DNA from: an uncultured Oscillospiraceae bacterium
GTDB taxonomy: Bacteria; Bacillota; Clostridia; Oscillospirales; Oscillospiraceae
Assembly (NCBI GenBank): GCA_947630755.1
Contig: CANRIU010000019.1
Coordinates: forward strand, 1 to 34,295
Length of the DNA stretch: 34,295 bases
Direction: 5' to 3'
Positions 15,577 to 24,003 of the stretch are shown piece by piece; positions within the stretch are counted from its first letter, which is position 1; every line of letters starts with the position of its first letter. Made by a program: the position numbers and the translations under genes. A model generated the notes under the pieces. The model saw nothing but the letters and a program-made list of their open reading frames with translations. It was not told the origin of the DNA and did not search any database.

Positions 15577-17901
15577 TCACGCCCCGGCGGTGAAGGGCTC
15601 CGTCAGCGCGCCATAGACCTCCGGGCGAAGATTCAAAAGCTCCAGCGCGGCGAGGGCCCTCGGCAGGCTCTCCTCGTGGCTCATTATGCCGTAGATGGTC
15701 ATCTTGAGGTCGTTTCCTATCTGCGCGTGGGTGAGAATGTCGAAAAGCTCCGCAAGCGGTTCGGGCTTTTTGAGCCTGCCCGGGAAGGACAGCTCAAAGC
15801 CGCCGCGCCCGGCCTCAACCAGGGCAGCGACAGCGCCGGAGTCCTTATCCGCGCTCCAGCCGCTCCCCTCCGGTGTCTCCACGCCGATGAGCGTCACCCG
15901 GTAACGCCTTGTCTCCGGGATGCACCCGGCGTCCCCAGTGACCGCTGCCCGGAGAAGCGCCCTCTCGCCCCACTTAAGCTCAAAGTGCGTCACCGCGGGC
16001 TCCGCGCCGAACACGCCGGAGTCCTCGTACATATCAAAGCTCCCGTCCGCGCCGGGGTAAACGCGGAGCTCTATAAGCTCCGGGTTTGCGCAGCCGTTGG
16101 AGGTCTCGTCCGCGTCCAGGGGTATTATTCCGCCCGCGGGCACAAGCACGGGTATGGCGTCCAGGGTCCGGTAGAGGCGGATCCTCCTGCCGCCCGTGTA
16201 GCGTCTTCCGTTGAAGAAGTCGTAATACTCCCCCTTCGGCAGCCATCCGTCGAAGGGCGCCATGAGCGTCTCCCGGTCTACGGGCTTCGTTATGGGGCAG
16301 GCGATCATCTGTGTGCCGAAATGGTACTCGTTCGGCGCGCCGTATGCGTCCCAGCCGTCGTCGTCGTAATACATGGGCCGCACAAGCGGCAGCCCCCTGA
16401 GGTGCGTAAGGTAGTTCATTGAGTACAGGTATGGTATCAGGGCGCGGCGAAGGCGCATGAATTTCACCATCGCCCGCTCCGCCTCCGCGCCGTACTTCCA
16501 GGGCTCCTTGCCCGTAAAGTCGTTGGAGGTGCTGTGAAGGCGCATTATCGGCGAAAACACCCCGAGCTCCACCCATCTGGCGGTGAGCTCGTCGTCCCGC
16601 CGTCCGCCCATGTGCCCGCCGATGTCGTGGCTCCACCAGGTGTAGCCCACGTTTGACGCCGTGGCGGTGAAGTAAGGCTGGAAATCAAGCGACTCCCAGC
16701 TTACGCAGGTGTCCCCGGAAAAGCCTATGGGGTAGCGGTGGCTCCCCACTCCGGCGTAGCGGGAGAAGGTCAGGGGCCAGCGCCCGTCCCTCCCGCTGTC
16801 CAGATAGTGCAGGTGGTTCAGCACCCACAGCGGGTCTATGCCCCGGACGGCGGAGCGCTCGCCCTGCTGCCAGTCCACCCACCAGAAGTCCACGCCCTCA
16901 TTCTCCAGCGGGTGGTGGAGGTACTTGAAGTAAGCGTCCATGTACTCCCGGTCCGTGGCCTCAAAGGGTATGCGCTGACCGCCCTCCGGGTCGATGCCCA
17001 GCGCCTCCGCCATGTCCCGGTAGGCCCTCTCGTGGGCGCCCACGCCCTCCGCCGGGTGGACGTTCAGCGTCACCTTAAGGCCCATATCGTGAAGCCGCCT
17101 CAAAAACCGCTCCGGGTCCGGGAACAGCTCCCTGTTCCATGTGTACCCCGTCCAGCCGCTGCCGCAGTTGGGGGGCAGCTTCGTGAGGTGCCAGTCCATG
17201 TCCACCACCGCGACGCTCAGAGGTATGCCCCTGGCGGCGAAGTCGTCCATGAGCTTTAAATATGTATCCTCCGTGTACACATGGTAGCGGCTCCACCAGT
17301 TGCCCAGGGTGAATCTGGGCAGAAGCGGCACCTCGCCTGAGAGGCGGTAGAAGTCCCTCAGCGCCCCCATGTAGTCGTGCCCGTAGGCAAAGAAGTACAT
17401 ATCCACCGCTCCGCCCTCTCTGGGGGACGCCCAGAGGTCCCCGCCCAGAAGCGCCGTGGTGCTGTCGTCGTATACCGTGAAGCCGTCGGAGGACATAATG
17501 CCGCTCTCCAGCTTTACTGCGCCGTCGGCTCCGTCCAGGGTCCTCGCCGTGCCCCCCAGGTCCCGGGGCCTGTCGCCGTAGCGCCAGCAGGAGGCGAAGG
17601 CGTGGATGGGCTCCTTAAGCTCTATCCGCAGCCCCTCCGGCGAAAACTCCCCGCCGTCATAAAAGAGGCGCAGCTTCGCCGTGCTTATCTCCGTCACGCC
17701 CCCGCGCTCCGTCACGGTAAACTCCGGGACCGGAAAGCGCCGGCAGATGACAGCCAGGGTGGCGCTGTCATTGAAGCGCCCGGTCTTGTCATACTCCATG
17801 CGGATAAGCCTGTCGGTCAGGACAGTGAATCTCCACTTGTCCCCCCGCACCACCGCCGCAGGGTCCGCCACGGGCGTAAGCTCAAAGGTGTAGTCGCTCA
17901 T
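15577..17901 (-). CDS. GH31 alpha-glucosidase-type glycosidase
   Basis: The 774-residue enzyme belongs to GH31, a retaining alpha-glycosidase family (alpha-glucosidase, alpha-xylosidase and relatives). An N-terminal beta-sandwich (~1-190) leads into the barrel at PRFTLGNWWSRYHVYTED. The nucleophile region is FWWVDWQQGE, the acid/base region is IGFSGDT, and WWSHDIGGH and SPIMRLHS are typical. C-terminal beta domains follow (PVLVPAGGIIPL...). No signal peptide is present, so it is probably intracellular. I chose ATG 17901, which has AGAGG 7 bases upstream; the longer frames overlap the GNAT gene. It sits 14 bases behind the GNAT gene and shares its promoter. The exact sugar specificity is not readable from the motifs. 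Confidence 0.9.
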   Translation of the reverse strand: MSDYTFELTPVADPAAVVRGDKWRFTVLTDRLIRMEYDKTGRFNDSATLAVICRRFPVPEFTVTERGGVTEISTAKLRLFYDGGEFSPEGLRIELKEPIHAFASCWRYGDRPRDLGGTARTLDGADGAVKLESGIMSSDGFTVYDDSTTALLGGDLWASPREGGAVDMYFFAYGHDYMGALRDFYRLSGEVPLLPRFTLGNWWSRYHVYTEDTYLKLMDDFAARGIPLSVAVVDMDWHLTKLPPNCGSGWTGYTWNRELFPDPERFLRRLHDMGLKVTLNVHPAEGVGAHERAYRDMAEALGIDPEGGQRIPFEATDREYMDAYFKYLHHPLENEGVDFWWVDWQQGERSAVRGIDPLWVLNHLHYLDSGRDGRWPLTFSRYAGVGSHRYPIGFSGDTCVSWESLDFQPYFTATASNVGYTWWSHDIGGHMGGRRDDELTARWVELGVFSPIMRLHSTSNDFTGKEPWKYGAEAERAMVKFMRLRRALIPYLYSMNYLTHLRGLPLVRPMYYDDDGWDAYGAPNEYHFGTQMIACPITKPVDRETLMAPFDGWLPKGEYYDFFNGRRYTGGRRIRLYRTLDAIPVLVPAGGIIPLDADETSNGCANPELIELRVYPGADGSFDMYEDSGVFGAEPAVTHFELKWGERALLRAAVTGDAGCIPETRRYRVTLIGVETPEGSGWSADKDSGAVAALVEAGRGGFELSFPGRLKKPEPLAELFDILTHAQIGNDLKMTIYGIMSHEESLPRALAALELLNLRPEVYGALTEPFTAGA

Positions 17902-17915
17902 ATCCATGCCTCTTT

Positions 17916-18422
17916 TCAAAGTATTTTCTCGTATGCCGCTCTCTCCGCCCCGTCGGCGAGGAGTATCGTCCCCCGCAGGACATACCCGTTTTTCTCCAGC
18001 GTCCTGCGCATGGGGGTGTTGCCGTAGTGGGTGTCGCACCGAAGGGACCGGACCTTAGCCGCGAGGGATATTTCGGCGCAGTAGTCCATTATCGCCGACG
18101 CCGCTCCCCGCCGCCTGAGGTCCGGGGCGACGGCTATGCGGTGGATGATGCCGTACCGGGGCTCGCAAAGCGCCCAGCCTCCGCCGTAGATAACATCGTA
18201 TGTGGGCTCATGCCCCACATATACCGCCGCCGCGGCTAATATGACGCCGTTCTCCGTGAGGACCCTTAAAATGCCGTTTTTCATGTCCGCGGCGGCGGTG
18301 TCCCTGTTGGGAGTGCCCTGCTGCCACTGGTCGATGCCAAGGGCCCGCATTGACTTCCGGGCTTCATCGTACAGGGCGGCAATTTTATCAAGGTCCCCTT
18401 CTGCCCCATCCCTTATCGTCAC
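17916..18422 (-). CDS. GNAT-family N-acetyltransferase
   Basis: The ~168-residue product has a GNAT acetyl-CoA fold. It starts TIRDGAEGDLDKIAALYDEA, and the acetyl-CoA pyrophosphate loop is HRIAVAPDLRRRGAASAIMD. The substrate is unknown. The GTG at 18422 is preferred because the strong promoter at 18451-18479 would start the transcript near 18444. That lies inside the longer frames to 18455 or 18479. GGAGGTG (18432-18438) is also 9 bases before this GTG. The GH31 gene follows in the same operon. Confidence 0.82.
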   Translation of the reverse strand: MTIRDGAEGDLDKIAALYDEARKSMRALGIDQWQQGTPNRDTAAADMKNGILRVLTENGVILAAAAVYVGHEPTYDVIYGGGWALCEPRYGIIHRIAVAPDLRRRGAASAIMDYCAEISLAAKVRSLRCDTHYGNTPMRRTLEKNGYVLRGTILLADGAERAAYEKIL

Positions 18423-18450
18423 GGCGCTCACCACCTCCCGTTCTGTGTAT

Positions 18451-18479
18451 TTCATACTCCTCAGGCGTGATTTTGTCAA
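18451..18479 (-). promoter_or_regulatory. Sigma-A promoter of the GNAT-GH31 operon
   Basis: On the minus strand a perfect TTGACA (18474-18479) and TATGAA (18451-18456) are 17 bases apart. It fixes the GNAT start downstream of about 18444. Confidence 0.72.
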
Positions 18480-18525
18480 GAGGTTAATCGATAAAACCAG
18501 CCGATTTTGACATTGATTCGCACAG

Positions 18526-18561
18526 AAAAAGCTCAGGGCGGGTCACTGACCCGCCCTGAGC
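18526..18561 (-). terminator. Terminator of the gene at 18585
   Basis: A long perfect stem, GCTCAGGGCGGG / CCCGCCCTGAGC, is followed on the minus strand by TTTTTCTG. It ends transcription from the small membrane-protein gene at 18585-19031. Confidence 0.88.
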
Positions 18562-18584
18562 CTGTCTTATTTCCTGCGCGGCAC

Positions 18585-19031
18585 TCACTCGCCGTTGCCG
18601 ATGGCGTTATTGAACTCCGTCATGCGAAGGTAGCCGTTTTGGTCGGTGTAGTCCTCCGAAAGGCAGGAGAGTATATCCATAAGCTCCGCCATATGGGCCT
18701 GCACCCTCTCCGGGGAGAGGACCATGAAGCCGTAGAGCCTGTTCATCTCCAGGTAATTTACGTCGGAGCTGCCGTCAAGGGAGGCAAGATAGGACTGCAT
18801 GAAGGACCGAAAGTCCGCGACGCCGTAGCGGTAGTCGCTTTCCTCGCCGCTTTTGGAGTAGTCTTCAAGGTGCTGTGCGGCGGATGCGATCCCGGCGCGG
18901 CTGAGCTCCGTAAGCTTTGCCCGCTCCCTGTCGGCCCTGCCCCATAATACCACGCAGCAAACCGCCAGAAGTACGGCCGCCACAATGGCGGCTATGCTGA
19001 CTGGCAGCCCGATCGGGTTCTTTTTTCCCAT
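18585..19031 (-). CDS. Small membrane-anchored hypothetical protein
   Basis: I do not recognise a family. The 148-residue product has a short basic N-terminus and one hydrophobic helix (~9-30, signal-anchor like). An extracytoplasmic, helical, mainly charged domain of ~115 residues follows. An AAGGA site lies about 9 bases before the ATG. It is separated from the SPFH gene upstream by a GC-rich terminator and has its own terminator, so it may be independently transcribed. No promoter is clear. Confidence 0.65.
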   Translation of the reverse strand: MGKKNPIGLPVSIAAIVAAVLLAVCCVVLWGRADRERAKLTELSRAGIASAAQHLEDYSKSGEESDYRYGVADFRSFMQSYLASLDGSSDVNYLEMNRLYGFMVLSPERVQAHMAELMDILSCLSEDYTDQNGYLRMTEFNNAIGNGE

Positions 19032-19045
19032 ATGACCATTTCCTT

Positions 19046-19075
19046 AAAGCCCCGGGGGGCCTGCGCCCCCCGGAG
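19046..19075 (-). terminator. Terminator of the NfeD-SPFH operon
   Basis: The stem CCGGGGGGC / GCCCCCCGG lies 9 bases after the SPFH stop. It is followed by CTTTAAGG on the minus strand, a short T-run. Confidence 0.7.
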
Positions 19076-19083
19076 TGATGTCA

Positions 19084-19977
19084 TTATTTCTTTACGCTCT
19101 CCACTATCCCCTCGGCAAGGCCCGCAAGGCCCTGTATCTCGGAGGGAATGATTATCTTCGTCGCCTGACCGTTGGCGGCGGCGGCAAAGGCCTCCAGCGC
19201 CCGGATCTTGATGACGGCGTCGGTGGGGCTGGCATCATTGAGGAGCTTCAGTCCCTCGGCAGTGGCCTGCTGGACCTTGATAATTGCCTCGGCGCGGCCC
19301 TCGGCCTCCAGAATGGCGGCCTGCTTCTTGGCGTCGGCCCGGAGGATGGCGGACTCCTTCTCGCCCTCGGCGGAGAGGATGGCGGCGCGCTTCTCGCCCT
19401 CGGCCTTCAGGATAGCCTCACGGCGCTCACGCTCGGCCTTCATCTGCTTCTCCATGGCGTTCTGGATCTCCTTGGGAGGCAGTATGTTCTTGAGCTCAAC
19501 GCGGTTGACCTTGATGCCCCAGGGGTCCGTTGCCACATCGAGGATGGAGCGCATCTTGGAGTTTATTATGTCGCGGGAGGTGAGGCACTGGTCAAGCTCC
19601 AGATCGCCTATGATGTTACGAAGGGTGGTTGCGGAGAGGTTCTCGATCGCGGTCATGGGGTTCTCGATGCCGTAGGTGTAGAGCTTGGGGTCGGTGATCT
19701 CAAAGTACACCACGGTGTCTATCTGCATGGTGACGTTGTCCTTGGTGATAACGGGCTGGGGCGGGAAGTCCGCCACCTGCTCCTTGAGGGAGACTATCTT
19801 CGCCACCCTCTCGATAAAGGGGATCTTGAAGTGGAGGCCCACACTCCAGGTGGTGCTGTAAGCGCCCAGGCGCTCAATGACATACGCCTTCGCCTGCTGT
19901 ACCACCCGGATGTTCCGGGCGATAATGATGATGAGGATAAGCACAATGAAAATCAATACGAATTCAAGCGGTCCCAT
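19084..19977 (-). CDS. SPFH/band-7 (stomatin-like) membrane protein
   Basis: The 297-residue protein has one N-terminal hydrophobic segment (~4-22). The SPFH domain follows (RVVQQAKAYVIERLGAYSTTW, then LHFKIPFIERV and the VTMQIDTVVYFEITDP region). A long Ala/Glu/Lys-rich coiled coil (EGEKRAAILSAEGEKESAIL-like repeats, ~185-245) and a short tail complete it. Such proteins (QmcA/stomatin type) oligomerise at the membrane and organise microdomains or protease complexes. The NfeD-like gene 52 bases upstream is the usual operon partner. The start is supported by GGAGG 7 bases before ATG 19977. Confidence 0.92.
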   Translation of the reverse strand: MGPLEFVLIFIVLILIIIIARNIRVVQQAKAYVIERLGAYSTTWSVGLHFKIPFIERVAKIVSLKEQVADFPPQPVITKDNVTMQIDTVVYFEITDPKLYTYGIENPMTAIENLSATTLRNIIGDLELDQCLTSRDIINSKMRSILDVATDPWGIKVNRVELKNILPPKEIQNAMEKQMKAERERREAILKAEGEKRAAILSAEGEKESAILRADAKKQAAILEAEGRAEAIIKVQQATAEGLKLLNDASPTDAVIKIRALEAFAAAANGQATKIIIPSEIQGLAGLAEGIVESVKK

Positions 19978-20029
19978 TTTTATACCTCCATTTTAGTTAA
20001 AAATTTATTTTGTCCGCCCATCGCGGGAT

Positions 20030-20470
20030 TTAACGCTCCACCTGGGCGGGCTTTGCCTCCTCCACAATGAGCTTTACGCCCTGAATTGAGAGTATCTTCA
20101 CCAGCGCTCCCTCCGCCACGTTGCCGCCGGAGGCGCTTCTCGCGGTCCAGGTCTTGCCGGAGACGACTACGGCGCCCGTACCTGCGATATTGTCTATTGT
20201 CTCCGTCACAGGGGCTATCATGCCTATGACCCTGTCGGCGTTGGTGGGCTTGCGGCGGGAATTTAAGTATTTTCTCGCCACCGGGCGGAGCACAGCCAGC
20301 ACCAGGCCGGAGACGCCGAGAAATACCACCACCTGCACCCAGAAGTCCAGCTTCAGCGCGCAGGCGATCAGGGCCGCCACGCCCCCCACGGCGAACCAGA
20401 TGCACACCAGTCCCACCGTCGCAGCCTCAAGGGCCAGGAAGCCAACAATAACGATTATCCAAAAAATCAT
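20030..20470 (-). CDS. NfeD-like membrane protein
   Basis: The 146-residue protein has two or three N-terminal hydrophobic helices (~1-65). A short C-terminal OB-fold-like domain (~80-146) follows, with G-x-G-V-V-x-G-K-T-W-like residues and the ending GALVKILSIQGVKLIVEE, as in NfeD C-terminal domains. It pairs with the SPFH protein and probably forms a membrane microdomain complex. This is the short NfeD form without a ClpP-like protease domain. AAGGAG lies 11 bases before the ATG. Confidence 0.87.
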   Translation of the reverse strand: MIFWIIVIVGFLALEAATVGLVCIWFAVGGVAALIACALKLDFWVQVVVFLGVSGLVLAVLRPVARKYLNSRRKPTNADRVIGMIAPVTETIDNIAGTGAVVVSGKTWTARSASGGNVAEGALVKILSIQGVKLIVEEAKPAQVER

Positions 20471-20581
20471 CCCTTCGGCACTCCTTTCTTAAGATATTAA
20501 GATTATATCACACCTTCGCCGGATTTGGTAGATGATAAATTTAAATTTTTTTACAATTTAACTCACTTCCCCGGCCCGTCC

Positions 20582-20615
20582 TTCGACACCCTTTGCATCA
20601 ATAGGCTCGTATAAT
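20582..20615 (+). promoter_or_regulatory. Spo0A-type promoter of spoIIGA-sigE
   Basis: TTCGACA (20582-20588) is an exact 0A box, the reverse complement of TGTCGAA. A perfect TATAAT lies at 20610-20615, 21 bases later. In Bacillus subtilis the spoIIG promoter is known for an over-long (22-base) spacer with a Spo0A box over the -35 region, and this layout is very similar. The start would be near 20622, just before the GGGGTG ribosome site. Confidence 0.68.
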
Positions 20616-20646
20616 TGTAATCGGCAGGAAGCGGGGTGTATGGGAA

Positions 20647-21486
20647 GTGTATGTTCTTTATGTTGACGAGCTTTTTGTCCAAAATCTGCTCATAGACTAC
20701 CTTCTGCTTCTGGCGACGGCGAAGGTCGCGGGGCTTCCCGCGAAAAGGTCGAGGCTCGCCCTGGCGGCGGTACTGGGCGGGCTTTACGCGGCCTTTGCCG
20801 CCCTCGCCGGGTCCTCGCCCCTGTCGTCCCCGGCGCTGAAGGTGACGGTTGGTCTTTTGATGGTCCTGATCGTCTTTGGCGCTGCGGAGAGGCTTTTGCG
20901 CACGGCGCTTATTTTTCTCGGAGTGTCGGCGGCCTTCGCCGGGGCGGTGATGGCGGCGACACTCGTCCGGGGGGAGGACACGGGGCTTTTGTACCCCGGT
21001 GGCGTGAGCTTTTCGTCGCTCATACTCTCCTTCGCCGGATTTTATGTCCTCTTCTCCGCAGCCTTCCGCTTCACCGCAAGGCGCCGCCTTCGCGGAGAGG
21101 TGGGCCGTCTCACCGTGACCTTCGGCGGAAGGTCCGTCACCGTCAGCGCCCTCGCCGACACGGGCAACGGCCTTCGCGAGCCCGGCACGGGGCTTCCCGT
21201 GGCGGTGTGCTCCCTTGAGTCCCTGTCGCCGCTTTTTGAGAAGGATGTCCTGCGGGTGCTCACGGAACACCCGGACCCCGCCGAGGCTCTTGAGGAGCTG
21301 GGGAGGCTCCAGGTGTACAGCTTCTTCCTCGTGCCCTGCCGCACAGTGGGAAAAAGCGCCGGGATGCTCCTGGCATTTCGCCCCCAGGGGCTTCGCCACG
21401 GCTCCCGGGAGCTCACGGCGCTGGTGGCAATAGACCCCGAGGGGTTAAACGACGCCGCCGGATACTCCGCCATAGTGGGCGTTTAG
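20647..21486 (+). CDS. spoIIGA: Sigma-E processing peptidase SpoIIGA
   Basis: SpoIIGA is a membrane aspartic protease that removes the pro-sequence of sigma-E in the mother cell after a forespore signal. The 279-residue protein has about five transmembrane helices in residues ~8-142. A soluble C-terminal protease domain carries the catalytic Asp171 in [12 protein letters not shown], the usual D-T/S-G motif. The GTG start has GGGGTG about 8 bases upstream. Its substrate gene sigE follows 14 bases later, the standard sporulation pair. Confidence 0.93.
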   Translation: MYVLYVDELFVQNLLIDYLLLLATAKVAGLPAKRSRLALAAVLGGLYAAFAALAGSSPLSSPALKVTVGLLMVLIVFGAAERLLRTALIFLGVSAAFAGAVMAATLVRGEDTGLLYPGGVSFSSLILSFAGFYVLFSAAFRFTARRRLRGEVGRLTVTFGGRSVTVSALADTGNGLREPGTGLPVAVCSLESLSPLFEKDVLRVLTEHPDPAEALEELGRLQVYSFFLVPCRTVGKSAGMLLAFRPQGLRHGSRELTALVAIDPEGLNDAAGYSAIVGV

Positions 21487-21500
21487 GAGAAAGGAGAGGC

Positions 21501-22217
21501 ATGAAAAGGCTTTTATTCAGATTAATGTCCGCGCTCCGGCTGATCCTCGGTCGGCTCTTCCCGCCGGAGGGCACATATTATCTCGGTGGCGGGGACACCC
21601 TCCCCCCTCCCCTGACAAGGGACGAGGAGCAGGCGATGCTCGCGGAGCTCGCCGATGGCTCGGAGCGGGCAAGGCGCATACTCATAGAGCACAATCTGCG
21701 CCTTGTAGTCTACATCGCAAGGCGCTTTGAGAACACCGGAGTGAATCTGGAGGACCTGACAGGCATCGGCTCCATCGGCCTTATAAAGGCCATAAGCACC
21801 TTTGACGCGGGAAAGAACATCAAGCTTGCCACCTACGCCAGCCGCTGCATCGAAAACGAGATACTTATGTATCTGCGCAAGGTCGCCCAGCAGAAGTCCG
21901 AGGTCTCCCTCTCGGAGCCTCTGAACACCGACTGGGACGGCAACGAGCTCCTGCTGTCGGACATCCTGGGCACCGACAACGACATGGTCATGCGCCCTCT
22001 GGAGGACGACGTGGACAGGCAGCTACTGCGGGAGGCGCTCCTCACTCTCTCGGAGCGGGAAAAAACCATCATATCCCTGCGCTTCGGCCTTGGCGGAAGC
22101 CGCGAGCTCACTCAAAAGGAGGTGGCTGACAGGCTCGGCATATCCCAATCCTACATATCGCGCCTTGAAAAGCGCATAATATCAAGGCTCCGCAGGGATA
22201 TGATCAGGAAAATGTAA
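21501..22217 (+). CDS. sigE: Sporulation sigma factor SigE (pro-sigma-E)
   Basis: The 238-residue product is the mother-cell sigma factor. The first ~20 residues are a hydrophobic-basic pro-sequence ([20 protein letters not shown]) that SpoIIGA would cleave. Region 2 ([40 protein letters not shown]) and region 4 (SLRFGLGG...[24 protein letters not shown]) are clear. AGGAGAAAGGAGAGG precedes the ATG. In Bacillus and many clostridia sigG follows, but here the next gene is a SleB-type hydrolase. Confidence 0.95.
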   Translation: MKRLLFRLMSALRLILGRLFPPEGTYYLGGGDTLPPPLTRDEEQAMLAELADGSERARRILIEHNLRLVVYIARRFENTGVNLEDLTGIGSIGLIKAISTFDAGKNIKLATYASRCIENEILMYLRKVAQQKSEVSLSEPLNTDWDGNELLLSDILGTDNDMVMRPLEDDVDRQLLREALLTLSEREKTIISLRFGLGGSRELTQKEVADRLGISQSYISRLEKRIISRLRRDMIRKM

Positions 22218-22238
22218 GTTTTATGAAAGGGTGATTTT

Positions 22239-23081
22239 ATGAGTATAATTTCCATTGCCTCTCTCGCCGCCGCGGCGTCCCTCTGCCTTGCCCCGGTGAG
22301 CGGGGCCGGGACCTGGGAGGCGCCGGAGGAGGACGCCACTGAGCTCTATATAAGCGGCGAGCTCACCGAGACCTTCGGGCTCATCCGCGAGGAAAACGGC
22401 AGGCTTCTGGTCCCCCTCCGGGCAGTGTCCGATGCCCTCGGCGCATATGAGGTCCGCTGGGACCCGGAGGACGACTCCGCCACGGTGCTGTCAAACCATC
22501 TTGAGCTATATGTGCCCTTCGGGGGTACATACCTCACGGCGAACGGGCGGTGCCTCTACACCTGGGAGCCCATCGGCCTTGAGGAGGACAGGTGCATGGT
22601 CCCGCTGGACGAGCTCCTTCTGGCCTTCGGCGGGGAGTATGAGTACGACCCGGACCTTCGCCGCGTGGACGTAACCCCCACCCACTGCGCCATTGAGCCC
22701 GGGGAGAGCTTCTACGACGAGGAGGACCTTTACTGGCTTGCCAGAATAATCCACGCCGAGGCCGGAGGCGAGCCCTTCGCCGGGAAGATAGCCGTGGGAA
22801 ACGTGGTCCTCAACCGCGCCGCGGACAGCGGCTTTCCCGACACGGTGAAGGAGGTCATATTCGACAGGCGCTACGGCGTGCAGTTCACCCCCGCCTACTC
22901 CGGCTCCATCAACAACACACCATCGGCAGATGACATCGCCGCTGCGAAAATCGCCCTCGAGGGGGTGATGGTTGTGGAGGGCGGGCTCTACTTCACCCCG
23001 GTCCGCGCCGCCGGGCACTGCTGGGCCTCCCGCCACTGTCAGGTTCTGGCAGAAATAGGCGGCCACGTCTTCTTCGGCTGA
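22239..23081 (+). CDS. Exported SleB-type cell-wall hydrolase with copper-amine-oxidase-like N-domain
   Basis: The 280-residue product has a signal peptide (~1-23). A copper-amine-oxidase-N-like repeat follows (~30-148, LLVPLRAVSDALGA...VRWDPEDDSATV...MVPLDELLLAFGG), commonly used for wall or surface association. A SleB/Hydrolase_2 catalytic domain ends it (~160-280, LARIIHAEAGGEPFAGKIAVGNVVLNR with the proposed catalytic Glu). SleB proteins degrade spore cortex peptidoglycan; vegetative relatives trim the wall. Lying 21 bases after sigE, it may be co-transcribed and used in sporulation. Confidence 0.9.
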   Translation: MSIISIASLAAAASLCLAPVSGAGTWEAPEEDATELYISGELTETFGLIREENGRLLVPLRAVSDALGAYEVRWDPEDDSATVLSNHLELYVPFGGTYLTANGRCLYTWEPIGLEEDRCMVPLDELLLAFGGEYEYDPDLRRVDVTPTHCAIEPGESFYDEEDLYWLARIIHAEAGGEPFAGKIAVGNVVLNRAADSGFPDTVKEVIFDRRYGVQFTPAYSGSINNTPSADDIAAAKIALEGVMVVEGGLYFTPVRAAGHCWASRHCQVLAEIGGHVFFG

Positions 23082-23124
23082 CAGGGAGTCTGAAAAAACC
23101 GCAAAATTTACGAAAAAAGCGCAG

Positions 23125-23165
23125 AAAAAGCCGGAATTTTCTTAGAAAATTCCGGCTTTTTTTCG
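23125..23165 (+). terminator. Terminator of the spoIIGA-sigE-hydrolase block
   Basis: The stem AAAAGCCGGAATTTT / AAAATTCCGGCTTTT with a CTTAG loop is followed by a T-run. It lies 44 bases after the hydrolase stop and faces the convergent phosphoesterase gene. Confidence 0.9.
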
Positions 23166-23207
23166 CAAATAACCATTAATTTTTTTATATTTTTTCGCTC
23201 TTCCGCC

Positions 23208-23669
23208 TCATACCTCCCGGCGCTGGTAGCTCATCCTCCCGGCCTCTATGGTCAGCACGCCGTAGGTCCTGTATCCCATGCCCACGGTGCCGGGGTTTAT
23301 GACCAGCATCCCCTGGACCTCGGAGTAATACGGAAGGTGCGTGTGCCCGAAAAGAGCCACATCCGCCCCGGCCACAAGGGCCGTGTTTATCAGCTTGTCA
23401 ACCCCCAGCTTTACGCCGTAAAAGTGCCCGTGGGTGATGAAGAATTTCTTCCCTCCCAGGGTGAATACCCGGTTGCGCTCACATGCGGTGAAGTAGTCGC
23501 AGTTTCCGGCTATGGACGCCACGGGTATTTTCGGGAAGAAACGCCGCAGGTCGTCGGCGTCTCTCTCCATATCCCCAAGATGTATGATGTGGTCCGGCTT
23601 CTCCTCGAGGACAGCCGTCTCCATGGGCGGCAGGTTCCCGTGGGAGTCCGAAAAAATAAGTATTTTCAT
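23208..23669 (-). CDS. YfcE/MJ0936-type metallophosphoesterase
   Basis: The 153-residue calcineurin-like phosphoesterase has the full two-metal motif set: FSDSHGN, HLGDMERD, GNCD, THGH and GHTHLP. Relatives hydrolyse phosphodiesters in vitro; the physiological substrate is unknown. ATG 23669 follows GGAGG by about 7 bases. The frame stays open far upstream only because of GC-rich antisense sequence. It is divergent from the three-gene cluster that follows. Confidence 0.9.
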   Translation of the reverse strand: MKILIFSDSHGNLPPMETAVLEEKPDHIIHLGDMERDADDLRRFFPKIPVASIAGNCDYFTACERNRVFTLGGKKFFITHGHFYGVKLGVDKLINTALVAGADVALFGHTHLPYYSEVQGMLVINPGTVGMGYRTYGVLTIEAGRMSYQRREV

Positions 23670-23723
23670 GTGTCGCCTCCGGCAGCTTTGGAATATAATG
23701 GCGTGATAATGAAATTGGGGGGT

Positions 23724-23994
23724 GTGAAAAACGGGAAACGATATTGAGGGCGCGGCCCGCAGGTTCCTTGACAGCGAGGACGGTCGGCGTATCGCCGGGA
23801 AAAAGGCGGAGCTTGAGCGCATAGCCTCCTCAAAGGACGGGGAGAACGTGAAGGAGCTGCTGGAAAAGAGCGGCTTTGAGGACGCCATCCGGCGCGGTGA
23901 CACCGGGGCCCTCCGGGACGCGGTGGCAAGCGTGCTTAAGACCGGGTCCGGGGCGCGGCTCGCCGAAAGTCTCCGGGAAATGATGAAGAAGTGA
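23724..23994 (+). pseudogene. Small helical protein gene with an apparent +1 frameshift or non-standard start
   Basis: A clear ~84-codon coding frame (body in frame from about 23728, stop 23992-23994) encodes a charged helical protein with RRFLDSEDGRRIAGKK...KELLEKSGFEDAIRRGD...LAESLREMMKK. An in-frame TGA at 23725 blocks it, and no ATG, GTG or TTG lies near its beginning. Removing one A from the AAA at 23736-23738 joins it to GTG 23724 (or ATG 23709) as M-K-N-G-N-D-I-E-G. The start would then have a G-rich ribosome site. It could be a real frameshift, a base error, or initiation at ATT 23743. Ten bases separate it from the next gene. I do not recognise the function. Confidence 0.6.
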
Positions 23995-24003
23995 GGCCGT
24001 GAA

